Positions 49,401-60,449 of a stretch of DNA of 64,000 nucleotides are shown here, one piece after another. The translations under genes were made by a program, and so were the position numbers. This DNA is from Luzula sylvatica (taxonomy: Eukaryota; Streptophyta; Magnoliopsida; Poales; Juncaceae): positions 23,055,742-23,119,741 of the forward strand of contig OX326959.1 in the NCBI GenBank assembly GCA_946800325.1, read 5' to 3'. The notes below the pieces were generated by a model. The model was not told the origin of the DNA. It worked only from the letters and a program-made list of their open reading frames with translations, and did not search any database. Positions within the stretch are counted from its first letter, which is position 1. Each line of letters starts with the position of its first letter.

Positions 49401-50131
49401 ACCTAATTTACAAATAATTTTTTTCTTCTTCGTATTTTTAGATACTGCAGCTTTCTCTGGATGAAGATATCCCAAAGGAGTTATTATATCTTGCTCTTGG
49501 TCCACTGAAGGCAGTGGGTCGGTATAAAGGGTATATCACCAACGGTTTTAGGTTTCACACTAAAACTTGCGAACGAAAGCGTACAACTCAGAACAGTGGA
49601 GTTGCCGTTACTGCGAGAACAAGGAGTTTCGCTAGCGCGAAGGACAGCAATCCTGTTACCGGTGATGTTACATATTGTGGGGTACTTCAAGATATTGTCG
49701 AGCTTAATTACTATGGTGAGTTTAATGTGAGGTTATTTAAATGTGATTGGGCCAATGTTCGTGCAAAAGGTAACGGAGTAAAAACAGATGCTTTGGGCTT
49801 CACTCTGGTGAACTTCAAGAATACAATATCTACGGGAAAACAAGCATGTGATGAGCCGTTCATATTAGCTTCTCAAGCCGAACAGGTTTTTTATGTTCGA
49901 GACCCAGTGGATAGCAATTGGTCTGTTGTTGTAAGAAACAAGCCGAGAGATGCATTCGATTTAAAAGATAGTTGTATCGATGATTTGGAATTTTCGATAG
50001 GAGAGGGTGTGCGAGAGACATATATGGATGATGATAATGTTGCATGGACGCGAGACGATATGGATATGATTCCAATGGAGAAGGACGATGACGATGTACT
50101 CAAAGAGGATTTAGGGATTGGAGATGAGTAG
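46402..50131 (+). CDS. CACTA TNPD-type transposase, 1135 residues
   Basis: Exons 46402-48716, 48889-49191, 49252-49351 and 49442-50131; all junctions are GT-AG and keep frame. Residues ~1-75 are the Transpos_assoc domain (MDKSWI, then CPCGVCQNR and DYWIYHGE). Residues ~345-520 are Transposase_21 (SDGFNPYNTFTTQHSIWPV, DVFLQPLIDELKELWDYGV, GYLACPCC, RRDPP-type RDPPRRLSG). Around 573 is HIEKNFCDN, and ~620-772 is DUF4218 (DYHILMQQLLPIA, LPVHLPEEARIAG). After the intron comes YVRNRSQPEGSIAEGY, and ~995-1080 is DUF4216 (YYGEFNVRLFKCDW, VFYVRDP-type QVFYVRDPVD). The enzyme cuts and rejoins the element ends in the nucleus. A short NPTPS repeat (residues ~250-272) is a local oddity. No break is seen. 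Confidence 0.93.
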
Positions 50132-50284
50132 GGATTGATTAAAAGTTAATGACCACATGTTTGTGTATAATATTTTAAATTTATTGTTGTTATGGTTAAT
50201 TTTGGAATTGTAGACGATTATTTTGGTATGATTTTTATATAATATTTATTTTCGGTGTAAATTTATAATTGAAAAATGCAATTG

Positions 50285-50836
50285 TATGAATATTCCTAAA
50301 TGTCGAAATTTATAAATGCATGCAATATCAAATGCTATCACATGAACATTACAATGCATTTTGATGTGTCGTTGATTGATACAATACAAAGCATTCCTTT
50401 AAATGCTCCCAATTTTCATTATGGAAGCATTAAAGAATGCAACTATTTAGTCACGTTCATGCCCAACCCATGCATATGTAAATGCTTTTATTGTCACAAT
50501 TAGATGCATTTTGGAATGTTGTCATTACATACTCGTTAATGCTTTTATTTGTCACCATTCAATTCAATTGACCATATAAAAGCATTTATAAATGCATTTT
50601 TTTTCAAAATATTGATGGCATTAATAAATGCTATCGATGTCATATTACCATTGGCGACATAAATATATGCTATTGATTTCAAAATTGCGTAGCATTTTGT
50701 GAAATGCTCTCGTAACTTTAGAGGACACCACCCCGGAGAGCATTTCAGCCTAATGCTGCCAAATGTGCGTGACAGCATTAAAACATGCATTTAGCGGCAT
50801 ATATAAATGCATTTGAACACTTACATTGTTGTAGTG
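50285..50836. promoter_or_regulatory. Right subterminal repeat zone of the CACTA
   Basis: More than fifteen gcattt/aaatgc words in both orientations (for example aaatgcatgcaatatcaaat, agcattaaagaatgc, taatgctgcc). The zone ends in the inverted terminal repeat. Confidence 0.7.
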
Positions 50837-50918
50837 AGTCCAGCTATACGCAGGATTCGAATCCTGCACCTCTAAGAAGTGAGACTAGGTACCATCCGCC
50901 TGAACTATCAAAGCGGTC

Positions 50919-51175
50919 GTACTTGAATAACAAAAATAGTGTACAAGTACAACACATTAATCAAACAAGATCTCGAGACACTATTAATCTACTTATCCTC
51001 AACGACCATTGCGTGAGTCGACCAATTCATTTTATAAAATATAGTCACCAATTCATCAGGGCAAAAAAACCTTAAATAATTGTAATTAATCCAATTGACC
51101 TTAATATAGACTCAATTAACACTAAATGAGCAAAATAAAAATCGCAATAGATCTTTACGTATCCCCAATTTACGA
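50919..51175. repeat. Continuation of the duplicated block, matches 62110-62335
   Basis: Shared landmarks are acaacacattaatcaaacaa, gaccattgcg, gaccaattcattttataaa, aaaccttaaataa and atagatctttac. This links the left part (39241-40284) with the right part of the block once the SINE and CACTA are removed. Confidence 0.85.
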
Positions 51176-51180
51176 CAAAA

Positions 51181-51699
51181 TGTTGGAATTCTGAGGTTCA
51201 ATTATACTGAATTGAATTGGAGATATTTGTTGGGACTTATTGTTGGAGATGGATATCAAAATCAGTGGATAATTGACTAGAGAATAGACGGGAGATGGAA
51301 TCATTTGGGGATATATATCAAAACTCAACAGAATACCCCCCTCCAAAGAGTGTACACACAAATAAATAGATAGATACAAAGCACAATGCTGTGCAAACAC
51401 AATAATATATAGATATAATTTTTGAGAAAGAGTGGGATCGTTTTCAATACTCCTTACTTTATTTTCTCTCTCTATTTATCGGAATAATTTTCTCTCTTTA
51501 ATAACATATGAGATGCGTTGTATTTATAGATTCACATACACCCTCTTAAATACAACTATTTGTTTGGATAAGACACCCCTACATGGGAAAAACTAATTCT
51601 TATCCATCTACATACATTCATATATTAATTTTTATACATGTAGTAATTTATTAACTACATAATTATAATACCTAACTTAAAAAAATATTTATTTTAATA
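51181..51699 (-). mobile_element. Solo LTR, 519 bp, with TA...CA ends
   Basis: Present here and absent from the paralogous copy at about 62340 (cacaaaatcaag). Flanks are caaaa on both sides (51176-51180 and 51700-51704), a 5-bp target duplication. On the minus strand it starts TATTAAAATAAATA and ends TTCCAACA, with a TATA box gaatctataaatacaac near 51515-51530. No internal region or coding sequence remains, so it formed by LTR-LTR recombination. Confidence 0.75.
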
Positions 51700-51704
51700 C
51701 AAAA

Positions 51705-52046
51705 TCGGAAAATCGAGCAAAATTCAGAAAGAAAACATATTCCTTAGACTGGAGAAGTGCTGGACCGCTAGTACATCACAACGAAACGGCGTCCAACTTC
51801 CCTCTACTCGTCGAACAATTTTTTATACTAGAAAGAGAAACATGCATCACAAGCACATCGTCAAGTGGTGCGCACTGGATGAACGTCTGAATTCATTGAG
51901 AAATCATATTGGAGAAAGCATCTAAGGAGGAAGAAGCGTCGAAGATACTGAAGATATTTCGAAGTTGCTGCAGAAGCTAAATGGAGCCCTGAAGAAAAAG
52001 AAACTGAGGGATGTTTAGGATTGGGTTGTGAAGAGGGGTTAAGTGG
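51705..52046 (+). pseudogene. Unrecognised coding-like segment, copy 1
   Basis: Frame with LRLEKCW, STSQRNGVQLPSTRRT, HIVKWCALDERLNSLRNHIGE. A one-base insertion after GGAGAA (relative to the copy at 62280-62624) causes an early stop. Compared with that copy there is also a 6-bp in-frame insertion. I do not recognise the family. Confidence 0.35.
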
Positions 52047-52054
52047 GTTGGAAC

Positions 52055-52733
52055 TACGGCTGCAAACGAGCCGAGCTCGAGCGAGCTGTGCCAAGCTCCA
52101 GCTCGGCTCGGAACTTACTCGAGCTGGCTCGGCTCGTTTAGAATTATGGTTCGAGCTAAAAAATCAAGCTCAAGCTCGGCTCGTTCTAATTCGAGCTAGC
52201 TCGGCTCGGCTCGGCTCAACAGTAGCTCAATTAAAAAAACAACATGAATTTTAGTTAAAAAGATTGTAACAATTGCGAATAAACAAAAAAATTATAAATA
52301 CCAAAATATCATAAAACGTAAAAATAATAAATCAAACATACAACACAAAACACAAAAAATAAAATTTTAACTTGGAATTATTAATTTGTCTTCCTTAATT
52401 TTTATTTTTCTTTTTAGGACTTGAGTTGTAACATGACTTGAAATTATTAAGGAGATAATTTTTTTCTTTATAATTTTTCTAATTATAATAATATATATAA
52501 CATAAGTTAATTATGATAAAAGTATTTAGTTTTTCAAATCGAGCTCAAATTCTTTTCGAGCTTAATACGAGCGAGCTGAGTCTGGCTCAAGCTCGGCTCG
52601 ATAAGCGTTCGAGCTAGCTCGGCTCGGCTCAATTAATTTCGAGTTAATATCGAGCGAGCTATTATCGAACTATTATCGAGTCGAGCTCGAGCGAGCCACG
52701 AGCCACGAGCCACGAGCTAAAGTTGCAGTCCTA
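52055..52733. mobile_element. Non-autonomous hAT element made of gagctcg motifs
   Basis: TIR-like ends tacggctgcaaac and gttgcagtccta. Flanks gttggaac (52047-52054) and tttggaac (52734-52741) differ at one base. The paralogous copy at ~62700 reads gtgggttcgaacttcgaata with no insertion, which confirms the boundaries. The subterminal zones consist of gagctcggctc and cgagcgagc repeats. No transposase. Confidence 0.88.
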
Positions 52734-53276
52734 TTTGGAACTTCGAATATATTTTCAGGGGTTAAAAAGTCAGTTTTACATAAGTTCATTAAATTCACCT
52801 TTTTTGTTATGTTAATTTTGTGTTAATTTGAAATGAATAAAAGCTTGGAGGGATAAATATGATATTTGTTAACTTGGATAGACCAATATGATATTTACGA
52901 GTTTTAGAGGAATATACATAAATTATTCCATTTAATGGTTTATTACACGCAATATACACTTAAATATTTAGTTCAGTTGGGTGTAATATTCATTTCATGA
53001 ATTTTTTTAAGAGAAACAAAGACGGCTCATAAGTCACACGTCTATTGATTATTTTCCATTAAAATAATACAATTACTATACGATTTAAAATTCCAACAAT
53101 GAAATTCCAAATCTTAATTTTTTTTACCGCATGTTAATATCTCACGTTAATAAATACATCAAACAATACCCGGAACTGAAACTTTAAATATAACCCTAGC
53201 CCTGAATTGATATTCAAGATTTCAATTCATGGATTTTTAAGCATAAGAAACCCTAGGTATAAAAGCTTTGTTTTTT

Positions 53277-54324
53277 GGGAAATTTTACTGTTTAGACATG
53301 ATTAGTTTCGTATTATCAAAAATAGACCAATTAGTTTCAAAATTTGAGAAATAACACTCTCGACCTTTGAAAAGTCGAGAAATTGGTAAAATGCTCGACC
53401 TTTCAAAAATCGAGCGATTTTATACCTTAAACACCCCCCATTTGCAGACTTAACAGAGTAATTAGGTCCCTAATCTGCCACCTCACCTGTTCGACTTTTG
53501 AAAAGTCGGTAGCTGTGCCACGTCACCCGTTCAACTTTTGAAAGGTCGAGGGGAATCAAACATGGAAATTTTCATCTAACCCCCTTAATTTTCTTTAATT
53601 TGCAAAAATTCCCTAACTAAACAAGACCCCCTAACTTTTCTTGAATTTGCAATTAAACCCCTCTAGGGGTATTTCATGGAATTGCTATTTTTTTGGGACC
53701 AAAATACCCCTATATTTTTTATATAATTTTTTTATTTAATTTTAGTTATTATGATAAAATATATAATAAATAAAGAATTAAAATTATGTATGTAACATAT
53801 ACTTTTTTATAATTAGTATATTTTAAAAAATATTTATAGTGATTTTAAATTAATAAAATAATACAAAAATATGTTTATTAAATTTAAAGATGAAAAATAG
53901 AGGGGTATTTTGGTCCCAAAAAATAGCAATTCCATGAAATATCCTTAGAGGGGCTTAATTGCAAATTGAAGAAAAGTTAGGGGGTCTTGTAATTTTTGCA
54001 AATTAAAGAAAATTAAGGGGGTTAGATGAAAATTTTCATGTTTGATTCCCCTCGACCTTTCAAAAGTTGAACGGGTGACGTGGCACAGCTACCGACTTTT
54101 CAAAAGTCGAACATGTGAGGTGGCAGATTAGGGACCTAATTACTCTGTTAAGTCTGCAAATGGGGGGTGTTTAAGGTATAAAATCGCTCGACTTTTGAAA
54201 GGTCGAGCATTTTACCAATTTCTCGACTTTTCAAAGGTCGAGAATGTTATTTCTCAAATTTTGAAACTAATTGGTCTATTTTTGGTAATACGAAACTAAT
54301 CATGTCTAAACAGTAAAATTTCCC
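53277..54324. mobile_element. Fold-back Mutator-like element, 1048 bp
   Basis: Ends GGGAAATTTTACTG and CAGTAAAATTTCCC, flanked by a perfect 9-bp duplication ttgtttttt (53268-53276 and 54325-54333). Nine bp is the length typical of Mutator-like elements. The inverted arms are about 430-440 bp each (53277-~53720 and ~53892-54324), with only about 170 bp of AT-rich spacer. Inside each arm are smaller palindromes (cgacctttgaaaagtcgag, ttcgacttttgaaaagtcg). No coding capacity. The copy at ~63235 lacks it (gctttgttttttcagac). Confidence 0.93.
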
Positions 54325-54333
54325 TTGTTTTTT

Positions 54334-55789
54334 CAGACAAACCTCCAATTCTCATTTGTGCAGATAGTAGCTCTCTCCTTTCTTTTTTATCATGCCTCTT
54401 TCCTCTTCAACAACTCCGAGAATTTAAATACCAGTAGAAACATCATGTTCCAGATTTTTCACAAAAACGAACAATATTGAAACCATTCAAGTACACGAGC
54501 ACAATAAAAATTTCTCAAATAATGAATATTAATGATAAGATTGGTTCGACTAATGTTCGGTTGGTTTCGATCAATTTCATATTTGTAAGAATATCGAAAC
54601 GCTCTCTCATCTATGCAATTTGTAAAAAGTAACGAAAGCACAAATTTTTTAATAATAAGCAAACAACACAAATAAGGTCTTTAAGAGGGTTTTCAAAAAA
54701 ATAATATTCACACAAGTTTTGCCTCTGTATAGGCCGTTGAATCAAGCAAAATTATAACATGTACCTATCCAATAATCCAACTGAAAGTTTGAATACCAAT
54801 TTCACAAAGATGAAGATCGTGTTTATTTAAAATTCAAACAAAGTGTTTTATTTTTGCTACCTGTAAAAATAGTAGTTATATTAGTTCACAGTTTCATAAG
54901 AACAAGCCTGAAATTCAAACAAAGTGTTTTATTTTTCTCTAATGTGTGCAAAACTAAGAACTTGATTCTCATTATTTCAATGATGAAGATCGTGTTTATT
55001 TAAAATTTAGGTTTGAAGAGTTACTATCTCCTGTTTAGAGGCTTTCATCATGTGTGGAATTAATTTATAACTCTATTTATTTCGGCAACTTATAGCATAA
55101 TTTCTGATCTTCTTGTTATAATTTAAGGTTTTCACACTATATATTGATTCTTTATAACATAATAACAAATTAAACATAGAAGAAAAAATATGTTCCTGCA
55201 AAAATATTTAACAGATAAGATCATAACTGTGAAATAAAGTGCATTGGTTGTATAAATCTTTTGCTTATTTGGGTATGTGAAAATATATTTGATTTTTGAT
55301 AAAAAAAAAATAGGAAATTATGAGCACCGCAGACTTTAGGAAAGGCCTCTTTAAATCGGCCGAAAGGAAAAATGTAGTTGTTTCTCTGAATTTGATCAAC
55401 GCCAATTGATGTTGAATTGAAATATTTTATATGTAAATCGATTTTGTTTACTTATTTATTATATTCTTGTCTAACACATCTTCATTTAGTCATTTACCAC
55501 TTAGAAATGGAGCTTTTACTTACTTGGAAGAAAATAAAATAATCATGAAAACTATCTAATTTTTTTTTATTTAATCATTACAACACATACATTTCACAAA
55601 AAAAGTATGACATAATATCCCAATTAATAATTCAACCCGATAACAATAAAACCTTATGGGTGTGTCAAAAGACGAGAATCTCAACATTGTACGACAACGA
55701 AAAATTAGTTTAAAAATGAGTTATCTGAAAGCACGCATTTACCTTCGTAGTAAGTAATTTCAATATTTACATGCATAACGTGTGTGATA
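54334..55789. repeat. 3' flank of the CIPK gene, duplicated elsewhere
   Basis: 54660-55200 is a diverged copy of 39240-39720 (cacaagttttgcctctg; tttagaggctttcatcatgt) and of 61060-61470; 55390-55760 matches 38560-38960. No gene is seen before the CIPK stop codon. Confidence 0.7.
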
Positions 55790-57400
55790 TCAATTATTAA
55801 CCGTTGAATTAGTTTTCGAGTCCGGTTCAGACACATCAGACTCTGCCAAACTCGATGTAGAAGTCGAAGGGCCAGTCAATATCGAAACGGGCGAAATAGG
55901 CATTTTTTGCTCACATCCATGTCTAATTCCTTTGAGAGCATGCAAGAGCTTATTTTTCCAAAAGCACCCTAATTTTGATTTTCTCTCATCTTCTTCGGCT
56001 TCCTCTCCCTGTTCCAAGTCGATCAATGCCAGATCTTTATTCAGTTTGTAAATGTCGACCCAAGCGAGTCGACGTCCGTTTACGCCTTGGACCACAGCCA
56101 CAGCCCTCCCTTCTTTTCCAATACGTTTAGTCACGGTAAATCCATCATTTTTTCCAACCTCTTCCACTATGTCTAATATGTCCTCTGCCGAGGCAAGTGA
56201 TAAAAGCCGTTCTTTTCCGATTTTTTGCGACAAGAAGAAACTCGACATATCAATGCCAAAAGATGAAGATATCAAATCAAATGCATTTAAATTTCTCGCC
56301 TCATCGTCCATGTCAATTTTTGAAATGCGTTCCTCTATTTTGGGACGATGATGCTTGAGATCCTCCAATTGTTTATCATTCAAACCAGCACGAAACCAAG
56401 GATCCTGCATAATTCCATCCATTGTAATACGGGTGATGGGATTCGGGTCCAAGATTTTTGAAATGAGATTCTGGAGATCAGCTGACATCCATTTCGGACA
56501 ATGATAATCCGCCTTGCTAATTTTAAGGGATTGAAAAATTATATTTTGGTGATTGAACGGTAGATATCCTGTTGAGAACACGAATAGGATCACACCACAT
56601 GCCCAAACGTCGACTTTGGATGCGAAATATGGACGCCCTGTAATTATTTCTGGTGCCGCGTAAGCAGGTGTGCCACATGAGGTTTTGAAGATAATGTCAT
56701 TACTGGTTGGGAATCGATTTGGAGATAACGCCGAGAGTCCAAAGTCAGAGATCTGCAAGAAACATGGTAATTAATTTTGGATAAAGAACTCTATTGATTC
56801 CCATTGTAGTTTATTCGAGCTTTATTTTTTCAATCTTTTTACCTAATTTAAGATAAATAAAATAATGTAAGATAAAGTTTTATTTAAGACTTGTACCTTG
56901 AGGTTACCAAAATCATCCAACAACAAGTTCTCGGGCTTTAGATCACGATGATAAACACCACGAGAATGACAAAACGACATTGTTGTTATTAATTGCCTGA
57001 ACAAATGCCTCGCCGACTCCTCAGCCAATCTCCCCTTGTGGCTGATCATCGAGAACAACTGCCCGCCTCTTGCCAACTCCAAAACCAAAAATATGTTCGT
57101 TGATGAAGCCATCACATCGATCAATTTCACGACATTTCGATGATTTATCCTTCTCATGGAAAAAATCTCACGTCTCACGTTGAGCATTAATCCTGATTTC
57201 GCGATACGTGTTTTGTAGAGAACTTTTATAGCGACGGTCTCTTCCACGTCGGGGATTACTCGTCCAAGATATACTTTACCGAACGCCCCGCTACCTAGTT
57301 GGGTGCCCATCTCGTACTTTCCGAAAATAATTTTACCGGTGAAATCATCGGCGGCAAGAGGTAGAGGATTACTATTGCCTGATTTGATTGAGCTCGGCAT
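55790..57400 (-). CDS. CBL-interacting protein kinase (CIPK/SnRK3)
   Basis: Minus-strand exons 57400-56897 (168 codons) and 56752-55790 (321 codons with stop), one 144-bp intron; 488 residues. CIPKs are Ser/Thr kinases switched on by calcium-bound CBL sensors and act on ion channels and transporters at cell membranes. Visible: Gly loop LGSGAFG (35-41), AIK lysine 59, HRDLKPEN (151-158), DFG (171-173), activation loop with TSCGTPAYAAPE, then the CBL-binding NAF motif LNAFDLISSSFGIDMS (NAF 324-326). The PPI region follows. The Ser/Thr-rich C-tail is long. One intron, placed just before DFG, is unusual for either the intron-rich or the intron-less CIPK group. All key residues are kept, so the kinase should be active. 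Pseudogene copies of this locus lie at 60450 and 63266. Confidence 0.95.
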
Positions 57401-58049
57401 TGTGTCGGTCAGTACGAGTGGGCGGTAAAGATGTCTTGGGGTATGAAATTATGTTTGAGGGTTAATAGGAGGTGTGACTAAATAAGGTAGTTTGTTAAGG
57501 TGTTTGTTAGTAATAGGGAGGGAAGATTGTTTTGGCTGTTAGGCCTCTCCCGTGCCGCCATGGAGAGAGAGAGAGCGATGGTTTTGTTATTTGCATGTTG
57601 TTTAATAGGGTTTTTTTATGCATAATGTCTTGCGAGGCATTGTAGTTTGGTACTGAAAATTTGAGTTCATTTCTATGTTGTTTATGCATGTATTTTTGTT
57701 CCTTGGGGGTTTTCGTGCATAAAGTTTTAGGAAATTTTGTAATTTGGTCCTGTAAAGTTGGAATATTTTGGCATGGTTCATTTATATATGTACAAATATG
57801 TTTTTTCGTCACTTGGTTCGTTTTCTCACACAACACACATTTTTACGACCATATTGAAACAAAAAACGTTGCAGGTTGTTATGAAGGAGAGAGAGAGAGA
57901 GTGGTTGAGTAATATGTTATGATTACTATTTATCTTCACATTCCCATTGCTTTAATGCAACATTATCTGCAACAACCTGCTTTCAATACGACACATGTTA
58001 TACAACCATTTTTTTATTAATTGATGGTTTGAATTTGTCAAAAAAATGT
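57401..58049. other. Upstream region of the CIPK gene
   Basis: Promoter and leader of the minus-strand CIPK gene. Contains GA-rich tracts (57563-57576 and 57890-57900) and a loose internal repeat (tttatgcat and gtgcataaa with ttttgtaatttggtcctg) at about 57600-57760. No gene is supported. Confidence 0.4.
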
Positions 58050-58438
58050 AATATACATAGGGGGTGTCAACGGTTCGGATACGGTTCGGATAGTGGTCAT
58101 ACCAGATCCATATCCATATTTTTTTCGGATATGGATACGGATCCGGAATTGTCCGGATTCGGATACGGTTCGGATATCAAACGGATACGGATACGGTTCG
58201 GATATTTTCGGATACGGATACGGATCATATTCGGATATTAAAACGGTTACTATGACGAAATAATATAATATTAATTTTAAAACTCGAGTATTGATTGTTT
58301 TAATTAATTTTCTTTTATATACTTGACTTTTAACGCATAAAATCATAATATTTTTTTTCAACATAATTTCAAGCCATGTTGCACATATATGAGTATCGTA
58401 TCCGATTTAATATTAATACAGCGATGCAATATATTTTG

Positions 58439-58506
<68 letters not shown>

Positions 58507-58553
58507 CAAAAAATAAATATAAATTATTATACATGATTGAATCAGCAATAGCT

Positions 58554-58590
<37 letters not shown>
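58439..58590. repeat. A33, (TA)16 and G36 homopolymer tracts
   Basis: A run of about 33 A (58439-58471) passes into (TA)16 up to 58503. After 50 bp of AT-rich DNA there is an uninterrupted run of 36 G (58555-58590). Long G runs are rare in plant DNA and are hard to sequence. The minus-strand open frame across it (58369-58626) is meaningless. Confidence 0.95.
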
Positions 58591-58591
<1 letters not shown>

Positions 58592-59280
58592 ATGGTATTA
58601 ATTCTCCCCTCCAATTTGCACCCCATTTTTCAACTTTATTAATTGTGTTTTGAATTAACAGTTAATTCTGATGTAATTAACAGTCAATAAAAAAACCTAA
58701 TAATTAATTATTTCAATTAACAATTAATTCAAATCATAATTAATTAAGTGAGAAATTTTTTGGGAGATGGATAGGAGCCCCTCCCAACTCATGACTCATC
58801 ACCATGAGTAAAGTGAGTTTGGGGGACACACTAAATGGCCTCTAATAAAAACTTGGGAAAATATAAGTAGCCCCCAAACTCAATAAAACATCATTGATAC
58901 ATCAATCGAGGATGTTTTATTAGATTGATTATCTCCTTTAATTGAATCAATCCAACTAAGCATTGATTTAATGCTTAATCAATCCAATGAACCCATTAAA
59001 TCAACCTCGATTGACGCATCCATGATATACATCAAGGATTTTGGGAGCACCATATATAACCTCTAAAAACTTCAACACATGCCACATTGTACTTACTTAT
59101 GTTGACCGGATCTATAACTAGTATATTTGTACCACTTACTTTATATTAATTTTTATTTTCTCGTTTTGTATGATAAATAGATGGGTGTAGCGTAGTTTAA
59201 TATTATCATGATGTCCAAAAGTTGCTTTTGCACTGATGGGATCGTACCAAAGATATAATGCAGATATTATTGGTTGAAGG

Positions 59281-59978
59281 TAGAGGTGGCAAACAGGCGG
59301 TTTCGGGCTGAACCCAACAGGTTTCGGACTAATTTTTGGGTTCGGATCTCATCGGGTTAAGTCAATTTGGATCAACCCGGGTTCGTATCGGATCATATTT
59401 GGTCGGATCAATTTCGAGTTGAAAATTATAGTTGGGTCGGATTTCCAAGTTCGGGGTGATTCGCGGACGCGGTTTGTTCCGGATTCGGATTGTTTCGGAA
59501 TTCGGGTTAGTCGAATTTGGGTTGTGTCGGATTTTTTTTAATGATTCTATAAATCAATTTTGTCAAAATATTAGATATAAAATTAAAATATTATCCAAAT
59601 TCAGGTCTCTGTTTTTTATTTGAAGGCACCGGTGCTATCTCATTCTTGAAAAATGTAACAAATATAATATTATAGAGATTAGATAATAGATTGAATTAAA
59701 AAAAATGATAACACCGGGTCAATTTGGGTTCGGACTATTTGAGTTCGGACTTGTCATAATCGGGATTATCGGGTTTCGGACAACTCGGATTCGGGTCGAG
59801 TTGGGTCGGAATAATAATTATAATATGTCACGCCGGGTCAATTTTGGGTCGGATTTCTCGGGCCCAGGTCGGACGGGTTCGGTCGTTTGAATTTTCTAAA
59901 TTTTTCGGGTCACGGACGAGTCGGACCTCGGGCGAGTCGGGCGGTTTTTTCGGGTTCGTGCCGGATTTGCCACCTCTA
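59281..59978. mobile_element. hAT element nested in another hAT, 698 bp
   Basis: TIRs tagaggtggcaaa and tttgccacctcta, flanked by the perfect 8-bp duplication gttgaagg (59273-59280 and 59979-59986). Built from gggtcgg / ttcggat repeats. No transposase; the frames at 59432-60047 are artefacts of this composition. Confidence 0.93.
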
Positions 59979-60449
59979 GTTGAAGGGTCGATCTTTTTTG
60001 TGTTCTTAAATGGCCACTATATGCAAAATATACTTTTTGGTATATGATAAAACGGGTACACGTTTAGCTCTCGGATCAGGATCCGGATCCGACTGTGAAT
60101 TGATGTCTTATATCCAGATTTGGATCCGAAAAAACGGGCATTGTTCGGATCCGGATATTTTTCATCGGATACGAATTTGTTTTCGGATACGGTTCGGATC
60201 GGTTCGGATAATATCCGACCCATTGACATCCCTAAATATACACCACATAATAAGCTATTGAGTATAATGTTCATTATATTATGTGATGTCTCTAGAAAGA
60301 TATCAGAAGGATAAAAGTATAAGAGGTTTATTTTAATGGTTAAAGTGTAAATATACATGATCAGGTACCATTGTTGTCGATGTAACAATAAACTAATATG
60401 TTCTGAGCAAAGAAAACACTAATATGTACGAATTGCACGGTCTTTTATT

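Larger units (their letters stand above)
40414..50836 (+). mobile_element. Complete CACTA (En/Spm) transposon, 10,423 bp
   Basis: Ends CACTACAACAAT and ATTGTTGTAGTG, flanked by agt (40411-40413 and 50837-50839), the 3-bp duplication typical of the superfamily. Both subterminal zones are dense in aaatgc/gcattt motifs. Two plus-strand multi-exon genes lie inside: a Transposase_24-type protein (41898-44577) and a TNPD-type transposase (46402-50131). Both have orderly GT-AG introns and no obvious stop or frameshift, so this copy may still be autonomous. It is inserted in a SINE. Confidence 0.95.
40285..50918 (-). mobile_element. tRNA-derived SINE split by the CACTA element
   Basis: The two parts are 40285-40413 and 50840-~50918. 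Read on the minus strand, the right part has tRNA-like promoter boxes: gatagttcaggcgg (box A) and ggattcgaatcc (box B). The left part ends ctaaggatttgtaaca plus a run of 14 A. Without the CACTA the element is about 210 bp. The copy at 62010 lacks it. No exact SINE target duplication was recognised. Confidence 0.65.
58058..60234. mobile_element. hAT element (TAGGGGTGTCAA family), copy 2, 2177 bp with nested DNA
   Basis: Ends tagggggtgtcaa and ttgacatcccta, with a perfect 8-bp duplication aatataca at 58050-58057 and 60235-60242. Subterminal cggatacgg/ggttcgg repeats match the family at 14955. The large interior holds homopolymer tracts, AT-rich DNA and a complete second hAT (59281-59978). No transposase gene is seen. 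Confidence 0.92.

Noticed and set aside
50840..50918. A tRNA gene on the minus strand
   Set aside because: Box A and box B are present but no acceptor stem or normal cloverleaf forms; with the A-tail at 40285 it fits a SINE.
58369..58626. Minus-strand frame with poly-Pro, Ile/Tyr and poly-Phe runs
   Set aside because: Made of the G36, TA and A33 tracts.
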